DNA of 64,000 nt from Hydnum rufescens UP504 (Eukaryota > Basidiomycota > Agaricomycetes > Cantharellales > Hydnaceae). Made by a program: the position numbers and the translations under genes. Location: assembly GCA_014904985.1 (NCBI GenBank), contig MU128987.1, positions 66,153 through 130,152 on the forward strand, in the 5' to 3' direction. This document shows positions 1-10,797 of the stretch, in pieces (positions within the stretch are counted from its first letter, which is position 1; each line of letters begins with the position of its first letter). The notes beneath the pieces were generated by a model. It had not been told where the DNA came from. It saw nothing but the letters and a program-made list of their open reading frames with translations, and did no database searches.

Positions 1-1222
1 CTGCGGATATCAGGTGGCGCCTCACATTAATTGTTTCTTCTCAACCGGGAGCTAAGTCTGATCATTGCGGAAGAGGGTTGCGGTCAAAGCGCCGGGATGA
101 TATTGGATATTTACTCTGTTGTAGGCCACTCTCGCACGCCGCGCAGGAGAGACAGGGAAAGAGCATGTATATCCTCATTAGTCCTTCTGTCCCAGCGGGC
201 AGACACTGCCACGATCGCACTATAAGATAAATGGGGAAGACCCAGGCGTGTGCCTCTATATAAGCGATCTAATAGAACGCATTTAATTTAGGATGGCGAT
301 AGCAGGGGGTTCCATTTCTGGCCCAATAGGGGCGGGGGGAGGGGGGGACTATGCGGTTCTTGAAGACCCTTGGCAGTGTGGAAAGACCCTGATGTGACTT
401 GCCATAGAGAGCGGGGATTCCCAGACCGGTGTTACTTACCGGATGAATCTATACGATCGACAATCTAGGAAGCATGAGCCACACCGGGTGGCTGCGCACC
501 CTAGCCGTGCACACGCCCACGCACCATCTGGGGGGGGCGCGCATAATCTCCGAGGCCCGCGGGATGCTTGCGAGAATCGCCCATCTCCATGACAGAAACG
601 GTGGCGTTTCCCTCATGATCGGTTACACACCGTAAATTGCTCGCCTGGGGGACCGGAATTGTCAATGAGGAATGAGGTGGCAGAGCACAGGCAAAAGGAG
701 GATTCGCACCCTGCCGTAGCCAGGAGAACGCCATTCTACGCCCCTAACTCCGCCTAGACAAGTGGGATCTCAATCACCAGGGATCACAAAGGCATCCGAA
801 AGTAGAGAATACGAATTTCAAATGATCGATGTGTCGAAATCTGAGTAATCTCAGGCCCTGGATTGAGAATTAACTTACAATACAGTAATTCCCACGCGCT
901 GTCCTCCTCGATATCCTTCAACAAAATATTGCTATAAAGCACTCTCCTGTAGAGCCGTCTATGGCATCTGTCTCAGGATTCCCTTTCTCCCTGAGATCGA
1001 AGACCATTTCCAAACCTATAACTAGGAAAGTATAAACCCAGTATTTCCTGTTCTGTATGTCCGAGGGTATAGTGCAGGATCGATCCCAACCATTCCGTTG
1101 AAAGATATTCCACGATCTCTGTAAGCGCTCATGCTCAGGACCCCTGTGAACACATTTGAGTCTTGAGCAGCATTACTTTGGGTCCGGTTCGGGATCTACC
1201 GCGAGTCTTTGCGGGCCATGCG
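1..1222. other. no gene recognised
   Basis: Only short open frames occur on either strand, none with recognisable composition or domain. The stretch before 1223 probably includes the promoter of the ERF4-like gene. I see no RNA gene or repeat here. Confidence 0.4.
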
Positions 1223-2753
1223 ATGGTGGCCATGACAGATCCAAGTCCTGTCCTCGGTCCCACGGACGCCAATGCTGGCTCACCGCCACAGGTACTGCCC
1301 GCCCTTGGTGAAACCATCATAGATCAAAACATTCCTAGTACACAGAACACGGTGTGTAACACTTGGCTAACTTGCATCACACCGCCCGGTGTACAAGCGA
1401 TCATCACTGAATTATTTTATTCGGCTCAACTAACGAAACAGCCGGGGGTCCTTCCCACTGGTGATGCAGCAATCTCCCACGAGCAGCCTGCGGACGATGT
1501 GCACTCAGATAATCAATTACCCGCCTCACAATCGCCTAATCCTGGACCCTTACCCCCGTCGCCCTCGCCGCCTCCGTTCGGAGAGACCCCCGACTATTCC
1601 AGTCCAGGTGCAGATGACCCCGACGTTGCTCAAGTTGTGATCGAGGTCGAAGATCCCTCGCAAACTTATTCTGTGGATAATAAACAACATGGGCGATCGT
1701 CACCGACGGCTCAACCCATTGGAGCGGACAATGCTGATGATGATCCTCTCGCCGGACGGGAAACTGAGTATACCCCCAGCAGAGCCCCCACTCCAAACTT
1801 TGTTGGTCCAAGGAAACATCGCCACAAACGCATCAGTCTTCAGTTGGCTAATCAGCAGAGCTCCGACTTTGGCCACGAGTCCAAAATACGTTCTCCGAGA
1901 TCACCCTTTTCGCAGTACGCGTTCAACTTTATTGGACTCTGTCACTCTCTTTTCTGTTCCTCATTTCGAGCTACAGGCCTGAAATCGGCATACCACATTC
2001 ATCATACTATACTGGTCCTCCAGGAATGAATACCGCGTTTGGAACTGATCCTACACGGTGTGATCGGTGTCCATTACCCTCGCGAAATCGTCCGCTGTCG
2101 AACGAGATTATACTTCTGGCGAACTACCACAGTAGGTCCTCCCACTTGGAAATCTTGTCTATCCGGGTCTTGAATATTTGCACTCAGGTTTCATCCCACA
2201 TTCCCTCTCGAGCTCGAAGGAAGGGTAAGCATCGGAGAGGAATTCCTCTATGGCTTCTTCCCTCATATATCTCAATCTCCTCCAAAGATAACGCCGACAC
2301 AGTTTCAAGAGACCATAAATGACATCAACGAGGTCCTCATATCCGCGTACAATCAAAAATACAGCCTTTGGGAGAATATCGTAGCCGCACTGACGCTCTA
2401 CATCAGTATGCTCTTCTTGGAAACCCACCATGACAGAGTAGGCACCCCGAGTTCGTCCTCTTTCATGAAAGGGGGATTGATTGATTTTTTCCCGTCTGGC
2501 CTCAAGGAAATGCGACGTCTTGAAGCGTTGATCGAGGAGAAGAACACCGCCATGTATCATCCCCAGGGACTCCATATCCTCTGGCCTCGAAATGTGGCTT
2601 TCATGTTTGTGAGTGCTTTTTATCGTGTGCATCACATCTCATTTCCCCATTTGCTCACTGCTCTCCGTGTTTTTTTTTTTTCCTCCCGCGTTTCGCTAGC
2701 TGGAGATCGAATACTATGTACGCACCCCCCCCTCTCTCGCATTACTGTGTTAA
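1223..2753 (+). CDS. ERF4: ERF4/Golgin-A7-like Ras palmitoyltransferase subunit
   Basis: Accessory subunit of the DHHC palmitoyltransferase that S-acylates Ras at the ER/Golgi (family knowledge). The first exon (1223-1920) encodes a Pro/Ser-rich disordered region. Introns fit at 1921-1976, 2132-2187 and 2609-2699. The conserved ERF4 domain follows: GVIGVHYPREIVR, VERDYTSGELPQ, FHPTFPLELEGR, the INDINEVLISAYN helix, then GLHILWPRNVAFMF and the terminal LEIEYY block. The start is the first in-frame ATG (1223); 1232 is an alternative. The 3' end assumes read-through to TAA at 2751-2753; a further intron directly after LEIEYY is possible. In exon 2 the frame moves twice by one base (near 2050 and 2087) with no intron between, so the sequence as given does not translate continuously. 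Family assignment is firm from the whole C-terminal pattern; exon details are inference. Confidence 0.72.
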
Positions 2754-3164
2754 GTATCTTGCTGGTAGTTGACGCCCCCTATGATTTCCAGTGATTCAAT
2801 TATTCCTGACCTTTTTTTTCTTGTTTTCGTCTTTTTGGTTGGACCACCCCTTATTTCGTAGTGACTTTTTCCTGCCAACCTAATAATGATACGGCAATAG
2901 CAATGTGCAGAGATACCCATTCGTACTCTATTGTGACGACTTCATGACGTCGGTCCGTCGGGGACCCGAGGCGTTCGCCGAAGCCTTCCCTTCGCCTCAC
3001 CTCAGAGTTGTCTCAGCTGGGAGTCGTATTGACCCGCCCGATTTTGGTATTGGAAATCTGGCGCGAAATTCATGCCAAGTCAAAGTCAAATACAACCAAG
3101 GCCCCAATAGTGAAATCAGAACTGGGACTGGGTCAAACAGTTACATACGCAATTTATCAATTTA

Positions 3165-3316
3165 GGCCTGAACGGTTGAAAGAATCCAGCTTCTTTCACC
3201 AGATTCTACTATTACGAAAGTCCAGATTCTTTTTCAAATTCAAGAATTCGAAAGAATCTGGACTTTTGTAATAGTAGAATCTGGTGAAAGATCTGGATTC
3301 TTTCAACCGTTCAGGC
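3165..3316. repeat. 152-bp foldback element (MITE-like inverted repeat)
   Basis: Two arms of about 67 bp form a near-perfect inverted repeat around an AT-rich spacer near 3233-3250. The outer ends are GGCCTGAACGGTTGAAAGAA and its exact complement. A transcript would fold into one long hairpin. There is no coding capacity. It lies between two genes, as miniature inverted-repeat elements often do. No second copy is seen in the window and I could not define target-site duplications. Confidence 0.75.
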
Positions 3317-3350
3317 CTTACATGCCAAATTCCAAAGCGTGAAGCATTGG

Positions 3351-3381
3351 TCTTTTTGTCTTTGTCTTTGTCTTTGTCTTT
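3351..3381. repeat. (TTTGTC)n microsatellite
   Basis: A run of the hexamer TTTGTC (about five units), just downstream of the foldback element. Confidence 0.8.
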
Positions 3382-4091
3382 CCGGCACCGCGATTCTACT
3401 GTAACTGCACCCGCGGGTCCGCTGCTGCACGCACTCATGTGTACTATACTGTAGTAGACGACATATCGCGTACTATCCACACACGGCTCACTTCTCCGCC
3501 ATGGCATTTCGTGGTTGAGGCACTTGAAGTAAGCACTCTGCGGGGGGGGTGGGGGGGTCATGATTTCCGACGTCGAATCGAAGCATGAGCATTGCCCACC
3601 GCGCCGCATCAGCACAATCAATTGTGCTTCGGAGGCTCCGAAGTCTTGGAAGTCTGTCTTCCGGCGCTTCGAAGATCTCGGAGCCTTCGAACTACAACTG
3701 AGTTTGCTGATGCGTGGCTTGATTTCTGTCTCGGTGAGTAATTGGTCAATTGGTTTCTTTATATAACTGCTATGCTTGGATCCCAGGACACATTAATGTC
3801 ACTCACAAGTCCTCAACGAGCATGATCAGGAAAGAAAAATAGAAACTAAACTAAGGGAAGGGCTGGCCTGATCCACAACAGTGTGGAGCGAGAGGCCCAT
3901 TCAGGCATTCATCATTCACTTTCCTTATTTCATTTGTTATTTCCATCTATCTCCTTTTACAGTATGGTTCACCAGAAAACATGACGCAAAAAGCCAACGG
4001 GCGCTTACCCAAGTCCGGGAATACCCGGGGCCACAACAGAGCGCGTGCGCCTAGACTTTGAAACTGACTGAATTCACAAGGGGGAACCCCC

Positions 4092-5694
4092 ATGGCTCTC
4101 TTCTCGTCCGGATCAAATGCAAAAGGGCAGCTGGGCTCTGGCGACACAAGCGATAAGCACCAGTTTTCTCGCTGCTCATTCTCTTCTGGGTGCAGCGATG
4201 TGGGTGATCTCCCTAGTGACATCGCTTCCGTCATCCAAATTGCCAGTGGATCGAATCATACCTTACTACTTGCGGAATCTGCTGACGGCCCTCCAGGACG
4301 GACTCGATCGAGATCAGTGTGGGTCACTGGGGACGGCAGCAGAGGCCAACTGGGCCCTCACAATCATCGTGGATGTCAGACCTTCTCCAGGCTGGACGAC
4401 GTGACACTGGGAAATTCTTCTGCCTTGCGGGGATATACGCCCGTCGCTGTTGCCGCCCTCTGGGAGACGTCCTTCCTCGTCCTTCGCCCGCCCGAATGGA
4501 AGCACGGCGCGTCAGATGCAGTCATCGCCATGGGCGCAAACGACTTTGGCGATCTCGGCGTCTCGACGACGACGACGACGACGCAGCTCGAGCTGCATCT
4601 GTTGTGCCCCCGCTGGGCACCCCGCACATTATCTCGTTCGCAAGTGCCATGCGGCCGGCGCAGCAGCAACAACGAGGACAAACACAAGAACAACACCGAG
4701 GACGAGGACGAGGACGAGGACGACAACGGCCCACGCACAATGATTCGCCATCAGAAGAAGAGTATTTCTTCCGCGTCCGCCGTCTCGAGCCCGGACTCCA
4801 TCACGTCGTCGCGGTTTTGGACGTGTTTCGTGTTGGCGATGATGCCAGTAATAGTGGTAGTAGTGGCAGTGGCAGTGGCAGTAGTAGCGGTGTGCGGCAG
4901 TGTTTGGTCGGCTGGGGCGCGAGTCGGCATGGCCAGCTACAATTCCGACCTGTGCTCGAAATCGGTGCGTCTGCGTCTGCGTCTGTCACGAACAGTACTG
5001 GTGTCGTTCCGCGCTGGAAAACGGAATGCAGGCGTTTGTCCCGGTCCCGACGCGCTGCGAGTTCCCAGAGGAGCGATCGATCACGTCCCTCGCTCTCGGC
5101 CAACACCACTCGGTCATTCTTTCTGGCGAGGCCCTTTTCACCGCTGGGTCCAACAAGAAGGGACAGCTTGCGCTGGACGCGGCGGTCGTGCGCGGTGCGT
5201 CGTCGGTGCATTGCACGTGGAATGGCACCTATGTCCTCTGTCGTCCTTCCGATCCGGACTGGCAGATCCTGGCTACGGGGAGTGGAGATAGAGGTCAATT
5301 GGGCGTGGGCGTGGTGTCTGGTGCACCGAGTTCGTCTGCTGTTGCTGCTGTCTTGTCGTCGTCGTCGTCCACTCCCATTGTTCCTCAAGCTCAGGATGGT
5401 CTTCGTGCAGTCTCTTTTCCGTTTGCGACGCGATCGAAGCGAGTGCAGAGCATCGCGTGTGGTAGTGAGCATGTTCTGGCGGTGCTGGTCTCACTGGAGG
5501 GCGAGGGCACGGAAGTCTGGGGCTGGGGCTGGAACGAGCATGGCAATCTGGGCCTAGGACATACACATGATGTGAATGTTCCGGTCAAGATTTGGCCTGG
5601 ATCAGAGACTGCCCCGCCCCTAGGAAGTGTCGTCAGTGTATGGGCAGGTTGTGGGACGAGTTGGGTGTTCGTGAAGGGGAGGAGCGAGGGTTAG
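4092..5694 (+). CDS. RCC1/ATS1-like beta-propeller protein
   Basis: RCC1-family repeat protein, like fungal ATS1 (alpha-tubulin suppressor), possibly a chaperone-like or tRNA-wobble-modification partner; function inferred from family only. The start MALFSSGSNAKGQLGSGD is typical of ATS1. Repeats visible in order are SSGSNAKGQLGSG, VTGDGSRGQLG, AMGANDFGDLGV, WGASRHGQLQF, TAGSNKKGQLA, ATGSGDRGQLGVG and WGWNEHGNLGLGH. The chain ends VWAGCGTSWVFVKGRSEG. One intron (4952-5031) fits between the fourth and fifth of these. Upstream of it the frame jumps by one base inside a (GAC)n tract at 4563-4583, where no splice pair fits, so either the tract has an indel or the gene is broken. The long antisense frames here are by-products of the triplet repeats. 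It is convergent with SRP68, about 160 bp apart. Confidence 0.75.
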
Positions 5695-5852
5695 ATATGA
5701 ACCCGAGCTCAGAGTCAGACACCAACAGAAACGTCAGTCTCAAAAGTATTACAGTAAGATGTTGTTCCTCTATTCTCAATAGTTGACTTTTTTTTTTGTG
5801 ACAGGGTTGCACTCCTGGGGGCATATTAATTATTTCCGACCCCACCATCCAC

Positions 5853-8092
5853 CTAGATCCCACCAAGACCCAGAGAGGAACTCTGGACAATTTTGACCTT
5901 GGTCTCTGGCGGCGGCGCCTCTTCCACCTTGGTCGACCGCTTCTCTCGGTCCTTGCGAGTTTCGCCCGATGGTTCTCCCGGTGCCGGTGTTGACTTGACC
6001 ACGGGCGACTGTATTTCAGCGGGTGCAGGCGTAGCGGCGGTTTTCGAAGCAGCTGTTGACCTAGCGATCAGATTCTCCATCGGAAGCTCGACGTAATTGA
6101 AGGCACGTCGAAGAAAGCGGCTTTTTGAATGGCTTCGTTGATCCAGCGGGGCCTGCGGTCCCGAGTTGTCCACCGTTAAGTGCGTACCATTCCATCTTGG
6201 TGTGAAGGTCATCCGCATTTAACTCAGTGCTCAACAGCCGCGACGTCATCCAGAGTGACAGGGTAGAAATCTTCGGATATAGGTCCCGATGAGGCGAAGA
6301 TCGACCGAGCTTCGCGCAGGTACAGATGTGCCTTGGAGCTGAGAGCTAGAGACTCTGCGTATTTCTTTAAACTGGCATATGTCCGAGCCAAATAGAGTAC
6401 ACTGTGTATTGAATGTCAGGACTTGCGTACAACGTCCTTGAGCAACAGCAGGACTCACCGCCTAGCTTTGAATAAGCCAGTCTACCCTCCACAGCGGGGA
6501 GGAGATCAACGCTTTCATCTACGATGCTGAGGCTCCGCATGTGTTCGAGGGATTGGAGAATCGTATCGAATATCTTGACCAACCCAGGGTTGAGGCGAGG
6601 GTCCGCGGCTACAGTCTCCTTCTGCTTCCCCTTGTTGGTCTGCTTGGCCGTTTGCTCGGGGATTGATTGACTTTGCTTTCGATGCTCCTTGAGGAAGAGC
6701 GAGGGATTCGACAAGGAGAAGATCGCGCTCGATTCGCCGAGACAAAAGTCGGAAGACAACAAAGTCGTGGACAAAATGAATATCTCGTGCCCCACTTGTG
6801 CTTGGACCTCCACCAGATCGCTATGAAAATACCTGAGAACCGGGAGACACAGCCCCCACTAGTAGAGAAGACTTACCTGGTTAGATTCAGTAAGGGTCCG
6901 AGCCACTTGCTCTGCATCAGTAAGAGCAAGCAATACATCATCGTATGCTGCTATTTTCCCCCTGGAGCCTTTTGACTTGAGTTTCTTGGCATTGGTTCCA
7001 TCTTCTTTATTGTTCTCTCTGGAGACATGTGCATCATTCCCCTGTCCGGCACGCAAGGCGTCCTCTGCGATCTGAATTTTGAGGAAGACATCGACAAGCT
7101 CTGGATTACGTATAGGGACAGGCTGGCCCTCCCAGACAAACTCGCGCAACAGGGTCCGAGTTTGACCGTTAGCGCCAAGCCGCTCCTCTGACAATTTTCC
7201 AATGATAAGATCGTATGTAGGGATCAAGGATGGCCGTACGTTGGGGACGACTTCGGAGACGATGGCATCGATATCATAGGCTTGTTTTCTTCCCAATGAA
7301 TGCGCTGAAAGCCTAATCTGCGGGGCGATTTCGTCGGAGAAGAGGGTGTAGAGCGCTTGATCGCGGGAAGCCGTAGCAGACGCCGACAGCTGGTCAAGCA
7401 CAGATCTGGCAACAGCAAGGTATTGCAGTGCGGGCACGAATTCATCCCGACGGAGGAGGAAACGGCCGTTGAGAATGAGGAAGTAGGCCTGAATTTCCAA
7501 GAAGGATGACGCTTGGAGGCGTGTTGGAAAGAGGAGCTCTGCGCGTGATTTCAGGATCTGCGGCGTGGTGTACGGCGCGACGAAAGCGGCCCGTCGCTCT
7601 GTGTCGTACCGTTCCGTCCTCAAGGCCCCCAGGTGCGCTTGTGAGGTCTTGGGAATAGGTCCAAGCGCGCTCGGCTTCGTAGAGAATAAGTTGGAGGCTA
7701 TAGTGGAATGAATGGGTGTTCGTAGACTAGCATAAAATAGATAAAGAAACCAAAAAAATAGCACTCACTGTCCATCCGTGAGATTCTCCTGGGGGACCGG
7801 TGGGGCGCTTTTATACTCTCTGCCTTTTCCATGTGTCAGTTTGAGTTTTTGACGCAACCGCTGTATCTTATTCGAACAGTGGTTCCTGCGATGAATACGA
7901 TGAATCGTCCAGTCTACCTTTGGTGGAGATTTGCTGTCACTTACCTGTATCGTACATACTCATTAGAGCGTAACCCATACGTGTTGCGCTCCTCGTTCAC
8001 AAGAGACAGAGCTGCGATACTCCTTTAGCGTATTTTCCATCCTATCCTAACGCAGCACACGGACCTCTAATAGTGAGTAGAGTGCTGGCCAT
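5853..8092 (-). CDS. SRP68: SRP68, signal recognition particle 68 kDa subunit
   Basis: SRP68 binds SRP RNA and SRP72 and acts in co-translational ER targeting. The amino end is built from small exons: RNTYGLRSNEYVRYR joins NHCSNKIQRLRQKLKLTHG across intron 7886-7944, then GKGREYKSAPPVP, then ILYEAERAWTYSQDL and RFRRAVHHAA. Next come LILNGRFLLRRDEFVPALQY, SRDQALYTLFSDEIAPQIRL and further tetratricopeptide-like helices. The carboxyl end is charged and low-complexity, as in the family, ending GLGGI at 5853. The start is tentative: ATG at 8090-8092 joins the conserved exon only through an unusually short intron (about 38 nt), and another upstream exon is possible. Near 7553-7565 the conserved frame shifts without an intron. 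It is divergent from GET3. Confidence 0.85.
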
Positions 8093-8219
8093 TCTATGTA
8101 ACGCGTATGTGCAAATTTGCTTCCGGCCAAGACCTTTTGTAACGAAATCACCGTCGAACTCGCGTTAGAGACAAAGGAGCGAATACTTTTTATAGAGACC
8201 TAGCCGGAACTTTGTGATA
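8093..8219. promoter_or_regulatory. shared promoter region of SRP68 and GET3
   Basis: The gap of about 130-190 bp between two divergent ER-targeting genes must hold the start signals of both. No TATA box is obvious. Inference from gene layout only. Confidence 0.5.
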
Positions 8220-9830
8220 ATGGCAGACGAGAAGACTCTCATTGATGTTTCGCACCCGCTTCCACCTACACTACAGAACATTCTGGACCAAACGTCGCTG
8301 AAATGGATCTTTTGCGGTTAGTGGCAGTTGATTCCCATCGTGTGGCCTTGCAGTCAGGGTCTGAGCTGCAGACTAAACCTATGTACATGTGCTGCGTGTG
8401 GTTGTGTGTTCGCGAATATAGGGGGAAAAGGTGGTGTCGGTAAGTGTGCACCGTGATCGATTTCGAGTATCTCAACCCGAGTTGCTCATGATTGAACAGG
8501 AAAGACGACAACCTCTTGCTCGTTAGCCATCCAACTGGCTTTATGTAGAGAGTCCGTGCTCCTCATCGTGAGTCACTGGCTCGAAGGCGTATGCATAGGC
8601 TGCAGTTTCTCATTGTCATGCACCCGATTGCGTCTGGATTTTTCAGTCAACGGATCCCGCACACAACCTGTCCGATGCATTCGGCCAGAAGTTTAGTAAG
8701 GAAGCAACTTTGGTGAACGGCTTCAACAATCTTTATGCTATGGAAATCGACCCAAGTGGGTCAATCCAGGAGTTGATTGAGCAAGGTTTGTCCACCTTCA
8801 TTCTCCCCTTTTATGGCATCTATTTGGTATGCTGACTTTTGGATGCTTCTTTTTACTTACGCGTGGTTGCTTTGAGTGCAGCGGACGAAGGGAGTGGAGG
8901 CGCAATGGGTTCTATGATGCAAGACTTGGCCTTTGCTATTCCTGGGGTTGATGAAGCCATGGGCTTTGCGGAGATCATGAAGTAAGTTGTCAATTTTCTG
9001 ATTGGCTCCACGATATGTGCTCGATGACCATTTTATTAATGCGTTGTCTTGCCGAATAGGCATGTCCAGTCTATGCAATACAGCGTCATTGTATTCGATA
9101 CGGCTCCCACGGGTCACACGTTGCGGTTCTTGTCTTTCCCTACGGTGTTGGAGAAAGCATTGGGTAAAATCAGTCAGCTTGGAGGACGGTTTGGGCCTAT
9201 GATCCAACAGGTTAGTTGTTCTGGGATCGACGAAAGGCTGGTCGCCGGGATTCATCCTGGTGGGTTATTTGTAGATGTCGAGCATGATGGGCGCCCCTGC
9301 AGGGGGACAAGAAGATATGTTCGCCAAATTAGAAAGTATGCGGGCCGTGATCACGGAAGTGAACGCGCAATTCAAAGATCCCGTGAGTTGCAGATCAACA
9401 TCAGGGTTGAATCGTGATCGTTTACTATTCGTTTCCCATGATGTATGCAGGAAAAGACGACGTTTGTGTGCGTGTGTATCTCCGAGTTCTTGTCGCTCTA
9501 CGAGACGGAGCGGCTGGTGCAGGAGTTGACGAGTTATGAGATTGACACGCATAACATTGTGATAAACCAGCTGTTGTTTCCAGCTAAAGGTATGTGTGCA
9601 GTTGGACTCTGTGTTGTATTTTGCTCTCACGGTTGTGTCCAGACTCTACGTGTGAGCATTGCCTCGTGCGACACAGGATGCAGCAGAAGTATTTGAACGA
9701 AGCGCACGAGCTATATGACGAGTTTTTCCACATTGTTCGACTACCATTGTTGACGGAGGAGGTGCGTGGCCCCGCGAAACTCGAGGCATTTAGTCAGATG
9801 CTTGTGAAGCCGTATGTCCCTCCGTCCTAA
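8220..9830 (+). CDS. GET3: GET3/ASNA1 ATPase for tail-anchored protein insertion
   Basis: Cytosolic ATPase that carries tail-anchored membrane proteins to the GET1/GET2 receptor at the ER. Nine exons give one clean frame of 335 residues, the usual length: 8220-8316, 8422-8439, 8500-8567, 8647-8785, 8882-8981, 9060-9210, 9275-9382, 9451-9589, 9643-9830. The deviant P-loop [10 protein letters not shown] lies at about residues 33-42. It is followed by [16 protein letters not shown] (switch I), [17 protein letters not shown] (switch II), a methionine-rich client-binding stretch, and the zinc-binding CEHC pair at C277/C280 that holds the dimer. It ends LVKPYVPPS. Exon 2 is a microexon of 18 nt lying inside the P-loop. 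All junctions are GT-AG and in phase. It is head-to-head with SRP68. Identification is very secure. Confidence 0.95.
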
Positions 9831-10797
9831 CTGCAGACTAGATATGTTACATGTCCTCGAGGTTATCAGTATCTAAACGGGACATACTGCACCCTAATTC
9901 GCAGTACATTACCTTGGGAACCCAGAGTCGTCTTTCGTTAATAAAAAGCAATAGTCAGACGGCGGCGATGAGGCCTTACCATGAGCCTCCGGGCTAGTTT
10001 TCCCAGTACGCAATTACGAAACATGACACACAATCTCGAGTTTGTTTTGTACTGTAGGGTATGTCATCTAGAGTCGAGACTGCTTAGTGTGCGCGTGATG
10101 ATACTTCAAGGTCCCAGTGACCACGACCAAGTTTTCGTGGCTCGTGGCACCCTAGTCTAAATGCGATCACTCTGTCCGGCGTTCGATCACCATTCTCATT
10201 AATTCCATAGTGACTATTTCGTGGCAGGCACGATTCATTCTCTGCCCCTGAGCCATGAGTTCCCATCTCAGAAACCTTTCCGTATCGTTTCACCCAGATC
10301 TAGTCTCTGCTTCGACTCTGATGAGACCAGACCAAGAGTGGGGCATCGGCAAATTACCATCATTATTAGTTATCTAAGCGAACACGTTGAGCGTCAGCAC
10401 GAGCAAGCACCGTTGCTATTGCTTCTGCAATGCGCGGTGGGGTCTCACACTTATGGCTTTATCATCGTGGTGCGGGTGCCCCTAGACATTTCCAGGTTAG
10501 ACAGCAATAGACTGCGCAGAACTCAGTGGAACAGGGCACGTATATTTGGATCCGGATGACGTATATCTAATTGGTCTAGACTCCAATAAATAAAATAAAT
10601 GCATCCCATAAAGGCGCACGATCACAACGGAGCTTTTCTCTAAGGGTGTCTTTCCCCCTCGATTGTCCCCACGTCCCACTCAAGCGCCCACGTTAGGGAC
10701 TGCGGTCTTGGTGTGCTGTAGAGCCATCCACGTACTTGCGACGATACTGCCTGCGCTTTTTTTTTTCTCTGATTTTTCCGCTCCACAACTGCCCAGG
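9831..10797. other. intergenic
   Basis: No recognisable gene or repeat. The last 40 bases are pyrimidine-rich and end in CAG just before the chosen ATG of the phosphatase gene, so a 5'-UTR intron may end here. Confidence 0.4.

Noticed and set aside
4376..5566. Long antisense open frames across the RCC1-like gene
   Set aside because: They are made of Arg/Ser/Ala runs produced by GAC/TCG triplet repeats; the sense strand carries the RCC1 motifs.
10663..10797. Upstream in-frame ATG for the phosphatase, adding 45 residues with a hydrophobic stretch
   Set aside because: The stretch is encoded by a poly-T tract ending in CAG just before the second ATG, which looks like an intron or leader; MGDFFTSVPP is the more natural start.
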